From contig NZ_CCSF01000001.1 in NCBI RefSeq assembly GCF_000756775.1, positions 1,612,001-1,676,000 of the forward strand: a stretch of 64,000 bases of DNA, given 5' to 3'. The notes under the pieces were generated by a model. The model was not told where the DNA came from, searched no databases, and saw only the letters and a list, made by a program, of their open reading frames with translations. Below are positions 36,119 to 44,720 of the stretch, piece after piece. The stretch comes from Pseudomonas saudiphocaensis (lineage in GTDB: Bacteria; Pseudomonadota; Gammaproteobacteria; Pseudomonadales; Pseudomonadaceae). A program made the translations under genes and the position numbers. The stretch's first letter is position 1, and the number at the start of each line of letters is the position of its first letter.

Positions 36119-36799
36119 ATGAGCCACAGCAACGCTTACGCGCCGCTCTACAATGCCGATGGCAAACCCACCGGGCGCATTCGCCAGAAGAATGAGGAAA
36201 TTATCCTCACTGCTGCAGCCGAGGAATTCGCCCGCTACGGTTTCAAAGGCACCAGCATGAATGCCATCGCACAGCGCGCCGGCCTGCCCAAGGCGAACCT
36301 GCACTACTACTTCGCCAGCAAGCTTGGTCTCTACGTCGAGGTAATGCGGCACATGCTCGAACTCTGGGATACGGCGTTCGATGACGTGACGGTGGAAGAC
36401 GATCCGGCGGCGGCGCTGGCGCGCTACATCCGGCTGAAGATGGAATTTTCCCGGCGCCACCCGCAGGCCTCGAAGATCTTCGCGATGGAGGTCATCAGCG
36501 GTTGCGAGTGTCTGTCTGAGCATTTCAATCAGGACTACCGCAGCTGGTTCCAGGGCCGTGCCGCAGTGTTCGGGGCATGGATCGCCGCCGGCAAAATGGA
36601 CCCGGTCGACCCGATGCACCTGATCTTCCTCATCTGGGCGGGCACCCAGCACTACGCCGACTTCTCCGACCAGATCCTGCGCATCAACGGCAAGCGCATG
36701 ACCAAGGTCGAATTCGCCCAGGCAAGCGATAACCTGGTGCGGATCATCCTCAAAGGGTGCGGGCTGAAGCCCCCAGCAAATTCTGCTCACCCCAGCTAG
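36119..36799 (+). CDS. RutR-like TetR-family transcriptional regulator (1)
   Basis: 226 residues from the ATG at 36119 (AAGGA upstream). Helix-turn-helix at ~28-70 (IILTAAAEEFARYGFKGTSM, then AQRAGLPKANLHYYFASK). The C-terminal part (FSRRHPQASKIFAMEVISGC, WAGTQHYADFSDQILRINGK) matches RutR/YcdC, the E. coli regulator of pyrimidine and purine genes that responds to uracil. It sits between a nucleoside porin and a nucleoside transporter. It is a candidate to bind the 16-bp palindromes in this island. Confidence 0.9.
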   Translation: MSHSNAYAPLYNADGKPTGRIRQKNEEIILTAAAEEFARYGFKGTSMNAIAQRAGLPKANLHYYFASKLGLYVEVMRHMLELWDTAFDDVTVEDDPAAALARYIRLKMEFSRRHPQASKIFAMEVISGCECLSEHFNQDYRSWFQGRAAVFGAWIAAGKMDPVDPMHLIFLIWAGTQHYADFSDQILRINGKRMTKVEFAQASDNLVRIILKGCGLKPPANSAHPS

Positions 36800-37046
36800 C
36801 ACTGCCTCCCTTCGTCCTGCACACGTGCGCTGACCCGCTGCAAATGCCGTGGCGCGCCACTGAAAAAGCCATCTGACGGCGCGCCAAGCGAAAACCTACT
36901 CCTTTCCATGCCCCACAGACGGCACCTTCTCAGTGCACCGTCCTCAGCGCAGCGCGCCTTCATGCACCACTACACCGCAGCGCGCGCCCGTCGCATGCGC
37001 AAGCCTTGGCAGACAAAGGCGGGAAAGGCGGATTCCCAGGGTATTC

Positions 37047-37070
37047 CTGACCAAGTGGCCAGATTTTTGC
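37047..37070 (+). promoter_or_regulatory. RutR-like palindrome overlapping a sigma-54 promoter before the ABC operon
   Basis: CTGACCAAGTGGCCAG (37047-37062) matches the RutR consensus closely. It overlaps TGGCCAG-N4-TTGCT, whose GG (37057-58) and GC (37069-70) have the exact 10-bp spacing of sigma-54 -24/-12 elements. Transcription would start near 37082, 23 bp before the ATG. The rest of the 36800-37104 gap holds no gene. Confidence 0.6.
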
Positions 37071-37104
37071 TACCTCACGGGCAACCTACCGATGAGCGAT
37101 TGCC

Positions 37105-38655
37105 ATGGCCACACCCTCTCCTCATACCCGTCTTGCATTGCGCGGCATCACCAAGCGCTACGCCGGAACCGTCGCCAACGATGGCATCGACCTGACCATC
37201 GCCCCTGGCGAAATACACGCGCTGCTCGGCGAGAACGGTGCGGGCAAGAGCACGCTGATGAAGATCATCTTCGGTGTGGTCCAGCCCGATGCCGGGCGCA
37301 TCATCTGGGAAGGACGGCCGGTGCAGATGCGCGACCCGGCCCAGGCCCGCGAGCGCGGCGTAGGCATGGTGTTTCAGCACTTCTCGCTGTTCGAAACGCT
37401 TTCGGTAGCGGAGAACATCGCCCTGGCACTGGGCGCCGGCGCCGGCACGCCAAAGCAGCTGGAGCCGCGCATCCGCGAGGTTTCCCAGCGCTACGGCATG
37501 CCGCTCGAGCCGCAGCGCCTGGTGCACAGCCTTTCCATCGGTGAGCGTCAGCGGGTGGAGATCGTGCGGTGCCTGATGCAGGACATCCGCCTGCTGATTC
37601 TCGACGAACCCACCTCGGTGCTGACCCCTCAGGAGGCCGACGAGCTGTTCGCGGTGCTGCGCCGCCTCGCGGACGAGGGCTGCAGCGTGCTGTTCATCAG
37701 CCACAAGCTGAACGAAGTCCGTGCTCTGTGCCAGAAGGCCACAGTGCTGCGTGCGGGCAAGGTGTCCGGCACCTGCGTGCCCAGCCAGTGCAGTGACCTT
37801 GAACTGGCGCAGCTGATGGTGGGGGACGCCGAAGGCCTGGAAGCCCGATACGACAAAGCCGAGGGCGGTACGCCCTTCCTACAGGTCGAGGGCTTGTCCT
37901 GGCGCAATGCCGATCCGTTTGGCGTTTCGCTCGAGAATCTCAATCTTGAGGTGCGAGCCGGCGAGATTGTCGGCATCGCCGGGGTGGCCGGCAACGGGCA
38001 GGACGAGCTGCTGGCGCTGCTCTCGGGCGAACGCACCCTGCAGGGGCACGACGCCGAGCGCATCCGCTTTCTCGGCGAGCCGGTAGCGAACCTGCGCCCT
38101 GACGCGCGCCGTCGGCTCGGATTGGCCTTCGTGCCCGCCGAACGCCTCGGCCATGGCGCGGTGCCCGACATGAGCCTGGCCAACAATGGCTTGCTCACCG
38201 CCTATCAGCAGCCGGGCATGCTTCGTGGCCGCCTAATCCAGCGCAGCCGCGTGGAAGCCTTCGCAGCGGACGTGATCCGCCGTTTCGCAGTGAAAACCCC
38301 AGGTACCGCGGCAGCCGCGGCCAGCCTTTCCGGCGGCAACCTGCAGAAATTCATCCTGGGCCGCGAAATTCTGCAGCAACCCCGGCTGCTGGTGGCGGCG
38401 CACCCCACATGGGGCGTGGATGTCGGCGCGGCGGCGGCCATTCACCGGGCGCTGATCGAGCTGCGTGACGCGGGCGCGGCGATCTTGGTGATTTCTGAAG
38501 ACCTGGACGAGCTGTTCCAAATCAGTGACCGCCTCGCTGCGCTCTGTGACGGTCGGCTCTCGCCGCAGCACCGGACCGAGGCCTGTGCCGCCAGCGATGT
38601 TGGCCGCTGGATGGCTGGCCAGTTCGATGCCCCCTCCCTTTCCACCGCTGCCTGA
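37105..38655 (+). CDS. nucleoside ABC transporter ATP-binding protein (two ATPase domains)
   Basis: 516 residues. Domain 1 has Walker A GENGAGKSTL, Q-loop VFQHFSLF, signature SIGERQRVEI and Walker B LLILDEPTSVLT. Domain 2 has the degenerate Walker A GVAGNGQDEL, signature LSGGNLQKFI and a Walker B region RLLVAAHPTWGVD in which Asp-Glu are replaced. This is the normal pattern of the simple-sugar/nucleoside class (YufO/NupO-like), where only one site hydrolyses ATP well. It heads a run with two permease genes. The ligand-binding gene follows from its own promoter. Confidence 0.93.
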   Translation: MATPSPHTRLALRGITKRYAGTVANDGIDLTIAPGEIHALLGENGAGKSTLMKIIFGVVQPDAGRIIWEGRPVQMRDPAQARERGVGMVFQHFSLFETLSVAENIALALGAGAGTPKQLEPRIREVSQRYGMPLEPQRLVHSLSIGERQRVEIVRCLMQDIRLLILDEPTSVLTPQEADELFAVLRRLADEGCSVLFISHKLNEVRALCQKATVLRAGKVSGTCVPSQCSDLELAQLMVGDAEGLEARYDKAEGGTPFLQVEGLSWRNADPFGVSLENLNLEVRAGEIVGIAGVAGNGQDELLALLSGERTLQGHDAERIRFLGEPVANLRPDARRRLGLAFVPAERLGHGAVPDMSLANNGLLTAYQQPGMLRGRLIQRSRVEAFAADVIRRFAVKTPGTAAAAASLSGGNLQKFILGREILQQPRLLVAAHPTWGVDVGAAAAIHRALIELRDAGAAILVISEDLDELFQISDRLAALCDGRLSPQHRTEACAASDVGRWMAGQFDAPSLSTAA

Positions 38656-38666
38656 CGAGCCTCGCC

Positions 38667-39770
38667 ATGCTGTTCACACTGAAACCTCGCGGGGCCGAGT
38701 CCCGCGCAATGCTCTGGCTTTCGCCAGTACTCGCCGCGCTGCTGACGCTGATCAGCGGCGCCATGCTCTTCGCCCTGCTCGGCCATCCGCCACTGCAAAC
38801 GCTGAAGGTGCTGCTGATCGACCCGGTCAGCGACCTCTACGGGCTGTCCGAGCTGATGGTCAAAGCCCTGCCCATCCTGCTGTGCGCCTTGGGGCTGGCG
38901 GTGGTCTACCACGCCCGCATCTGGAACATCGGCGCCGAAGGCCAGCTGCTGGTCGGCGCTCTGGCCGGCAGTGCACTGGCGATCAACCTGATCGACTGGG
39001 ATTCTCGTCTGGCACTGCTGCTGGTCCTGGGCGCAGGCATTCTAGGCGGCGCCGCCTGGGCCGGCCTCTGTGCATGGCTGAAAACGGCCTTCAATGCCAA
39101 CGAAATCCTCACCAGCATCATGCTCAACTACATCGCGTTGAACCTGCTGCTGTTCGCCGTACATGGCCCGCTGAAGGATCCGGAAGGCTACAACTTCCCC
39201 GAGTCGGCGATGTTCGGCGATGCTAGCCGCCTGCCGGAGCTGCTCGAGGGGCTGCGCGTGCATGCCGGCTTCTGGTTCGCGCTGCTGGCACTGGTAGCCG
39301 TCTGGGTACTGCTGCAGCGTAGCTTCCTGGGCTTCCAGATCAAGGTGCTCGGCCTGGACCGCCGCGCCGCCGGCCTGGTCGGCTTTCGCGAGCGCCGGCT
39401 GGTCTGGGTCGCGCTGCTGATCAGCGGTGGCCTGGCCGGGCTCGCCGGCGTAGCGGAAGTTACCGGCCCTATCGGCCAACTGGTGCCGCAGATATCACCG
39501 GGCTATGGCTATGCGGCGATCACCGTCGCCTTCCTGGGGCGCCTGCACCCGGTCGGCATCCTCTTTGCCAGCCTGTTGATGGCGCTGCTCTACCTGGGCG
39601 GGGAGAACGCGCAGATGGCTGCCAACCTGCCGCAGTCCATCACCATGTTGTTCCAAGGCATGGTGCTGTTCTTCCTGCTGGCCTGCGACGTGCTGATTTA
39701 CTACCGGCCACATCTGGCGCGCCGCGCGAAGCCAGGCGTGGCAAGCCTCAAGCCGTCGGCGCAGCCATGA
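38667..39770 (+). CDS. nucleoside ABC transporter permease 1
   Basis: 367 residues with about nine hydrophobic segments, BPD_transp_2 family. Family-typical stretches are ALGLAVVYHARIWNIGAEGQLLVGALAG and GPIGQLVPQISPGYGYAAITVAFLGRLHP. It begins 11 bp after the ATPase gene. With the second permease it forms the heterodimeric channel for nucleosides or bases delivered by the BMP protein. Confidence 0.93.
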   Translation: MLFTLKPRGAESRAMLWLSPVLAALLTLISGAMLFALLGHPPLQTLKVLLIDPVSDLYGLSELMVKALPILLCALGLAVVYHARIWNIGAEGQLLVGALAGSALAINLIDWDSRLALLLVLGAGILGGAAWAGLCAWLKTAFNANEILTSIMLNYIALNLLLFAVHGPLKDPEGYNFPESAMFGDASRLPELLEGLRVHAGFWFALLALVAVWVLLQRSFLGFQIKVLGLDRRAAGLVGFRERRLVWVALLISGGLAGLAGVAEVTGPIGQLVPQISPGYGYAAITVAFLGRLHPVGILFASLLMALLYLGGENAQMAANLPQSITMLFQGMVLFFLLACDVLIYYRPHLARRAKPGVASLKPSAQP

Positions 39771-39816
39771 GCGCTTCTTCTTCCAGCACCCGAATGACAG
39801 CCAAGGATCCCCGCTG

Positions 39817-40743
39817 ATGGACATCGATCTGCTCACCAACATCTTCTACGCCATGATCCGTACCGGCACGCCGCTGCTGCTGGTCGCGCTCGGCGAGCTG
39901 GTCTGCGAGAAGACCGGCGTACTCAACCTCGGCCAGGAAGGCATGATGCTGTTCGGCGCGGTGATCGGCTTCATCGTCGCCTACGCCACCGGCAACCTCT
40001 GGCTGGGCGTGCTGCTGGCCTGCCTGGCCGGCGTGCTGCTTTCGCTGCTGTTCGCCTTCGTCGCCCTGGGGCTGGCGGCCAATCAGGTCGCTACCGGGTT
40101 GGCGTTGACCATTTTCGGGGTTGGCCTGTCGTCCTTCATCGGCTCCACCTGGGTCGGCAAGCCGCTGGCCGGTTTCGAGCCCATCGCCATCCCGTTGCTG
40201 GCGGATATCCCGATCATTGGTCGCATGCTGTTCGCCCAGGACCTGCTGGTCTACCTGTCGTTCGCGCTGTTCGCCGCGATTGCCTGGGTGCTGCTGAAAA
40301 GCCGCATCGGCCTGATCATCCAGGCCGTCGGCGAAAACCCGAGCGCCGCCAGCGCCATGGGTTTGCCAGTGATGCGCGTGCGCACCCTGGCGGTGATGTT
40401 CGGTGGCGCCATGGCCGGCCTGGCCGGTGGCTACCTGTCGCTGGCCTACACGCCGATGTGGGCGGAAAACATGACAGCCGGGCGCGGCTGGATCGCCCTG
40501 GCGCTGGTGGTATTCGCCAGCTGGCGGGTCTGCCGTGTATTGCTTGGCGCCTATCTGTTCGGACTCGCCAGCATCCTGCATCTGGTGGTCCAGGGCGTCG
40601 GCCTGGCGATTCCCGGCAACCTGCTGGCAATGCTGCCTTATGTCGCAACCATCCTGGTGCTGGTGCTGCTGTCGCGCGACGCCATCCGCACCCGCCTGTA
40701 CGCGCCGGTGTCGCTGGGGCAGCCCTGGAAAGCCGGCCATTGA
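39817..40743 (+). CDS. nucleoside ABC transporter permease 2
   Basis: 308 residues, ~8-9 membrane segments, same family as permease 1. Signature stretches are LGELVCEKTGVLNLGQEGMMLFGAV and AGGYLSLAYTPMWAENMTAGRGWIALALVVFASW. The gap to permease 1 is 46 bp. The companion solute-binding gene begins 221 bp later behind a separate promoter. Confidence 0.93.
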   Translation: MDIDLLTNIFYAMIRTGTPLLLVALGELVCEKTGVLNLGQEGMMLFGAVIGFIVAYATGNLWLGVLLACLAGVLLSLLFAFVALGLAANQVATGLALTIFGVGLSSFIGSTWVGKPLAGFEPIAIPLLADIPIIGRMLFAQDLLVYLSFALFAAIAWVLLKSRIGLIIQAVGENPSAASAMGLPVMRVRTLAVMFGGAMAGLAGGYLSLAYTPMWAENMTAGRGWIALALVVFASWRVCRVLLGAYLFGLASILHLVVQGVGLAIPGNLLAMLPYVATILVLVLLSRDAIRTRLYAPVSLGQPWKAGH

Positions 40744-40885
40744 GCAGGTCCGCCAATACAAGCGCGATCACGTTCGACGAACTGCACTGTCACGGAGCAT
40801 TCGCCGCCCAGCACGCACCAGTCGCGCCCCGGTTTTCCGGGCGCGCGGCTCGCGCCCTCAGGTTTCTAGCGTTGCCCAAGGCGAA

Positions 40886-40910
40886 CTGTCCACTTGGTCA
40901 GCTTTTTGCA
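40886..40910 (+). promoter_or_regulatory. RutR-like palindrome overlapping a sigma-54 promoter before the BMP gene
   Basis: CTGTCCACTTGGTCAG (40886-40901) overlaps TTGGTCAG-N4-TTGCA. GG at 40896-97 and GC at 40908-09 have correct -24/-12 spacing. Same arrangement as before the ATPase gene; the start would be near 40921. Confidence 0.6.
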
Positions 40911-40964
40911 CTTTCCGCCCCAGCCATACGGGCTTTTCGCATCACGACAAAAGGAGCTTCACCC

Positions 40965-42047
40965 ATGCAAGTCAAGAGAAGGAAACCCCTACTGCGTACC
41001 CTGGCCGCAGCCATCGGCCTGACCACCGCGTTCTGCGCTTCTGCGGCCGATCCGCTGAAGGTCGGATTCGTCTACATCGGCCCAATCGGCGATCACGGCT
41101 GGACCTACCAACACGAGCAGGGCCGCCAGTACCTGGTGGACAAGCTCGGCGACAAGGTGCAGACCAGCTTCGTCGAGAACGTGGCCGAAGGCGCCGACTC
41201 TGAGCGCGTGATCCGCAACATGGCCAAGGGTGGCTACGATCTGATCTTCACCACATCCTTCGGTTACATGAACCCCACGCTGAAGGTCGCCAAGCAGCAC
41301 CCGAAGGTCACTTTCGAGCATGCCACGGGTTACAAGCAGGCCGACAACGTCGGCACCTATCTTTCCCGCTCGTACGAGGGCCGCTACGTCGGTGGCTTCC
41401 TCGCCGCAAAAATGACCAAGACCAAGAAGGTCGGCTACATCGCCTCCTTCCCGATTCCGGAAGTGATCCGCGACATCAACGCGATCCAGCTGGCCTTGGA
41501 CAAGTACAACCCTGGCACCGAAATCAAGGTCGTCTGGGTCAACACCTGGTTCGATCCGGGCAAGGAAGCCGACGCTGCCAACGCGCTGATCGATCAGGGT
41601 GTCGACGTGGTATTCCAGCACACCGACAGCCCGGCCCCCATCCAGGCCGCTGAGCGCCGAGGTGTCTACTCCATCGGTTACGCCTCGGACATGCAGCACT
41701 TCGGGCCCAAGGCCGTGCTGACCTCCATCGTCAACGACTGGGGCCCGCACTACGTGAAGGCTGCCGAAGCCGTCGCCGCCGGCACCTGGAAGTCCGAGGA
41801 TTTCTGGGGTGGCCTGGCCGAGGACAGCATCAGCCTGCCGATCAGCGACCTGGTGCCCGCTGAAGTCAAGAGCGAAGCCGAGGAAATCATCGCCAGCATT
41901 CGCAGCGGTGCCTTCCACCCCTTCACCGGCCCAATCAAGGACCAGTCCGGTCAGGTGCGCATCGCCGAAGGCCAGACCGCGACCATCAAGGACTTGGCGT
42001 CGATGAACTTCTACGTCGAAGGCGTGAAGGCCGAGTTGCCGAAGTAA
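40965..42047 (+). CDS. BMP/Med-family nucleoside-binding protein of the ABC transporter
   Basis: 360 residues from the ATG at 40965 (AAAAGGAG upstream). Signal peptide AAIGLTTAFCASA, then the BMP pattern: LKVGFVYIGPIGDHGWTYQHEQGR, DLIFTTSFGYMNPTLKVAKQHP, FLAAKMTKTKKVGYIASFPIPEV and DVVFQHTDSPAPIQAAE. No lipobox, so it is free in the periplasm. Family members bind purine nucleosides; here the island suggests purine or its breakdown bases. Confidence 0.93.
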   Translation: MQVKRRKPLLRTLAAAIGLTTAFCASAADPLKVGFVYIGPIGDHGWTYQHEQGRQYLVDKLGDKVQTSFVENVAEGADSERVIRNMAKGGYDLIFTTSFGYMNPTLKVAKQHPKVTFEHATGYKQADNVGTYLSRSYEGRYVGGFLAAKMTKTKKVGYIASFPIPEVIRDINAIQLALDKYNPGTEIKVVWVNTWFDPGKEADAANALIDQGVDVVFQHTDSPAPIQAAERRGVYSIGYASDMQHFGPKAVLTSIVNDWGPHYVKAAEAVAAGTWKSEDFWGGLAEDSISLPISDLVPAEVKSEAEEIIASIRSGAFHPFTGPIKDQSGQVRIAEGQTATIKDLASMNFYVEGVKAELPK

Positions 42048-42124
42048 CAAAAGCGCTGGAAGTCGGATAGCGCACCGCGGGCCTCGCATGGGCCACGGCT
42101 TCCAGTCATCGAATGAGATCACAG

Positions 42125-43099
42125 ATGAATCAATTACCCATCATCGACATTTCCCCGCTTTACTCGGGCCACGAGCACGCGCATCTGGAGGTCGCCCGGC
42201 AGATCGACAGCGCCTGCCGCGAATGGGGCTTCTTCTATATCGAAGGGCACCCCATCAGCGCAGCGCGCGTCGCCAAGCTGAGCGACCATGCCCGGCGCTT
42301 CTTCGCGTTGCCGGCCGAGCAAAAGCTGGAGATCGACATCACCCGCAGCCGGCATCACCGCGGCTACGGCGCCATTGCCACCGAGCAGCTGGACCCGCAG
42401 CAGCCGGCCGACCTCAAGGAAACCTTCGACATGGGCTTCCATATGAGCGCCGAACATCCGGACGTTCTCGCCGGCAAGCCCTTGCGAGGCCCCAATCGGC
42501 ACCCGCCGCAAATTCCCGGCTGGGCCGAGCTAATGGAAGGCCATTACCGCGACATGCATGACCTGGCCAGCACGCTGCTGCGTGCCATTGCACTGGCCCT
42601 AGGCATCGAGCGGGATTTTTTTGATCGCTGTTTCGCCGAGCCTATCAGCGTGTTCCGCATGATCCATTACCCGCCACGGCTGACGGCAACCCGACCCGAT
42701 CAGCAGGGTGCCGGCGCGCATACCGACTACGGTTGCATCACCCTGCTGCATCAGGATCAGGCCGGTGGCCTGCAAGTGCAGAACGTGCGTGGCGAGTGGA
42801 TCGACGCACCGCCTATCGAGGGCACCTTCGTGGTCAACATCGGCGACATGATGGCGCGCTGGAGCAACGACCGCTACAAGTCCACCCCGCACCGCGTCAT
42901 CAGCCCGCTGGGCGTGGATCGCTACTCCATGCCGTTCTTCGCCGAACCGCATCCGGATACCGTCATCAGCTGCCTGCCCGGCTGCCACGACGCAAGCAAC
43001 CCGCCTAAGTATCCGGCAACCACCTGCGAGGCCTACATGCTGTCGCGCTTTGCCGAAACCTACGCCTACCGCCGCGAAGCCGACGCCAAGGCGACCTGA
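42125..43099 (+). CDS. 2-oxoglutarate/Fe(II) dioxygenase, isopenicillin-N-synthase-like
   Basis: 324 residues from the ATG at 42125; an ATG four codons earlier is possible. The N-terminal part has LPIIDISPLYSG and CREWGFFYIEGHPI. The iron-binding facial triad is in AGAHTDYGCITLL (HxD) and STPHRVISP (distal His), with the 2OG-binding R two residues later in HRVIS. Such enzymes hydroxylate small molecules; fungal thymine-7-hydroxylase belongs to this group. It lies between the nucleoside transporter and xdhA, so a nucleobase or a ureide is a plausible substrate. No characterised function is known to me. Confidence 0.85.
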   Translation: MNQLPIIDISPLYSGHEHAHLEVARQIDSACREWGFFYIEGHPISAARVAKLSDHARRFFALPAEQKLEIDITRSRHHRGYGAIATEQLDPQQPADLKETFDMGFHMSAEHPDVLAGKPLRGPNRHPPQIPGWAELMEGHYRDMHDLASTLLRAIALALGIERDFFDRCFAEPISVFRMIHYPPRLTATRPDQQGAGAHTDYGCITLLHQDQAGGLQVQNVRGEWIDAPPIEGTFVVNIGDMMARWSNDRYKSTPHRVISPLGVDRYSMPFFAEPHPDTVISCLPGCHDASNPPKYPATTCEAYMLSRFAETYAYRREADAKAT

Positions 43100-43174
43100 A
43101 CAGGCTTTACTTATTACACATGCCCTTGCCGACGGAGCGCTGGGGTCCGTCGGCGAATACGCTTGTCGGCGCCC

Positions 43175-43213
43175 CTGACTTTTGAGTCAGCTATTTCTTG
43201 ACCATAAAGTCAA
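43175..43213. promoter_or_regulatory. xdhA: two RutR-like palindromes at the xdhABC promoter
   Basis: CTGACTTTTGAGTCAG (43175-43190) and TTGACCATAAAGTCAA (43198-43213), centres 23 bp apart. The second also reads as a -35 box (TTGACC) 17 bp before TAGCTT. A shorter palindrome CTGACGTCAG follows at 43227-43236. Confidence 0.6.
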
Positions 43214-43265
43214 ATACCGCTAGCTTCTGACGTCAGAGCCCAGAACAAGAATCCCAGGAGGCCCC

Positions 43266-44720
43266 GTGATCCAGTTCCTACTGAATCGAGAGCTGCGCAG
43301 CGAGCAGAATCTCGACCCCAACACCACGGTACTGCAGTACCTGCGCGAGCACCGTGGCAAGACCGGTACCAAAGAAGGTTGTGCCTCCGGCGACTGCGGT
43401 GCCTGCACCGTGGTGGTAGGCGAACTGGTTGGCGACCGGCTGCGCTATCGCACCCTGAACTCCTGCCTGACCTTCGTCTCCGCACTGCACGGCAAGCAGC
43501 TGATCGCCGTCGAAGACCTGAAAGATCGCGGCCAGCTGCACAGCGTCCAGCAGGCGATGGTTGACTGCCACGGCTCGCAATGCGGTTTCTGCACGCCGGG
43601 CTTCGTCATGAGCCTGTTCGCCCTGCAAAAAAATCGCGCCGCCAGCGCCGTCCAGGAATACGATCCCGCCCAGACCCACGAAGCCCTGGCTGGCAACCTC
43701 TGCCGCTGCACCGGCTACCGGCCGATTCTCGAAGCCGCCGAACAGGCCTGTGGCGACAAGCAGCCGGATCAGTTCGACGCCCGCGAAGCGGAAACCATCG
43801 CCCAGTTGAAAGCCATCACGCCGCGTGAAACCGCCGAGCTGAACGACGGCATCAAACGCTGCCTGTCGCCGCTGACAGTGGCCGATCTTGCCGATATCTA
43901 CATTGCCAACCCAGACGCCCGCCTGCTGGCCGGTGGCACCGACCTGGCCTTGGAAGTCACCCAGTTCCACCGCGAATTGCCGATGATGATTTACGTCGGC
44001 CAGATCGCCGAGATGAAGAAAGTAGAAGTCAGCGACAGCCACATCGAGCTCGGTGCCGCCGCCGCGCTGACCGACTGCTACGAAGCACTGGCCGCCGAAT
44101 ACCCCGACTTCGGCGAGCTGCTGCACCGCTTCGCCTCCCTGCAGATCCGCAACCAGGGCACCCTGGGCGGCAACATCGGCAACGCCTCGCCCATCGGCGA
44201 CTCGCCGCCGCTGCTGATCGCACTTGGTGCCGAGCTGGTGCTGCGCAAGGGCGAACGCAGCCGCACCCTGCCCCTGCAGGATTACTTCATCGATTACAAG
44301 GTCACCGCCCGCGAGCCCGGCGAGTTCATCGAGAAAGTCCTGGTCCCACGCGCGCAACCGGATCAGGTGTTCCGCGCCTACAAGGTGTCCAAGCGACTGG
44401 ACGACGATATCTCCGCGGTGTGTGCAGCCTTCGACCTGCGTGTTGCCAACGGCACCATCCAGCAGGCGCGCGTCGCCTTTGGCGGCATGGCCGCCATCCC
44501 CAAGCGGGCGGCCGCCTGCGAGGCCGCCCTGGTGGGCAAGGCCTTCACGCTGGAAACGGCCGAACGCGCCTGCGAGGCCCTGGCCGATGACTTCACGCCA
44601 TTGACCGACTTCCGCGCCAGCCGCGAATACCGCCTGCTGGTTGCACAGAACCTGCTGCGCAAGTGCTTCCTGGAGCAGCACGCGCCGAAAACCGAAACGA
44701 GGGTGACCGCTTATGTCTAA
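43266..44720 (+). CDS. xdhA: xanthine dehydrogenase small subunit (2Fe-2S and FAD)
   Basis: 484 residues from a GTG or ATG start at 43266 (CCAGGAGG upstream). Plant-type 2Fe-2S cysteines are C39, C44, C47 and C67; the second cluster is C106, C109, C146 and C148. The FAD domain begins ~residue 190 (RLLAGGTDLALEVTQ) and has LGGNIGNASPIGD. It passes electrons from the molybdenum subunit to NAD. Its 3' end overlaps xdhB by 8 bp. First gene of an xdhA-xdhB-xdhC-guaD run. Confidence 0.96.
   Translation: MIQFLLNRELRSEQNLDPNTTVLQYLREHRGKTGTKEGCASGDCGACTVVVGELVGDRLRYRTLNSCLTFVSALHGKQLIAVEDLKDRGQLHSVQQAMVDCHGSQCGFCTPGFVMSLFALQKNRAASAVQEYDPAQTHEALAGNLCRCTGYRPILEAAEQACGDKQPDQFDAREAETIAQLKAITPRETAELNDGIKRCLSPLTVADLADIYIANPDARLLAGGTDLALEVTQFHRELPMMIYVGQIAEMKKVEVSDSHIELGAAAALTDCYEALAAEYPDFGELLHRFASLQIRNQGTLGGNIGNASPIGDSPPLLIALGAELVLRKGERSRTLPLQDYFIDYKVTAREPGEFIEKVLVPRAQPDQVFRAYKVSKRLDDDISAVCAAFDLRVANGTIQQARVAFGGMAAIPKRAAACEAALVGKAFTLETAERACEALADDFTPLTDFRASREYRLLVAQNLLRKCFLEQHAPKTETRVTAYV

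Noticed and set aside
36119-36799. This TetR protein as the regulator of the TTGTATACAA sites
   Set aside because: The 10-bp palindrome fits the FadR/GntR rule and a GntR gene is autoregulated by it; RutR-like proteins bind the longer 16-bp type.
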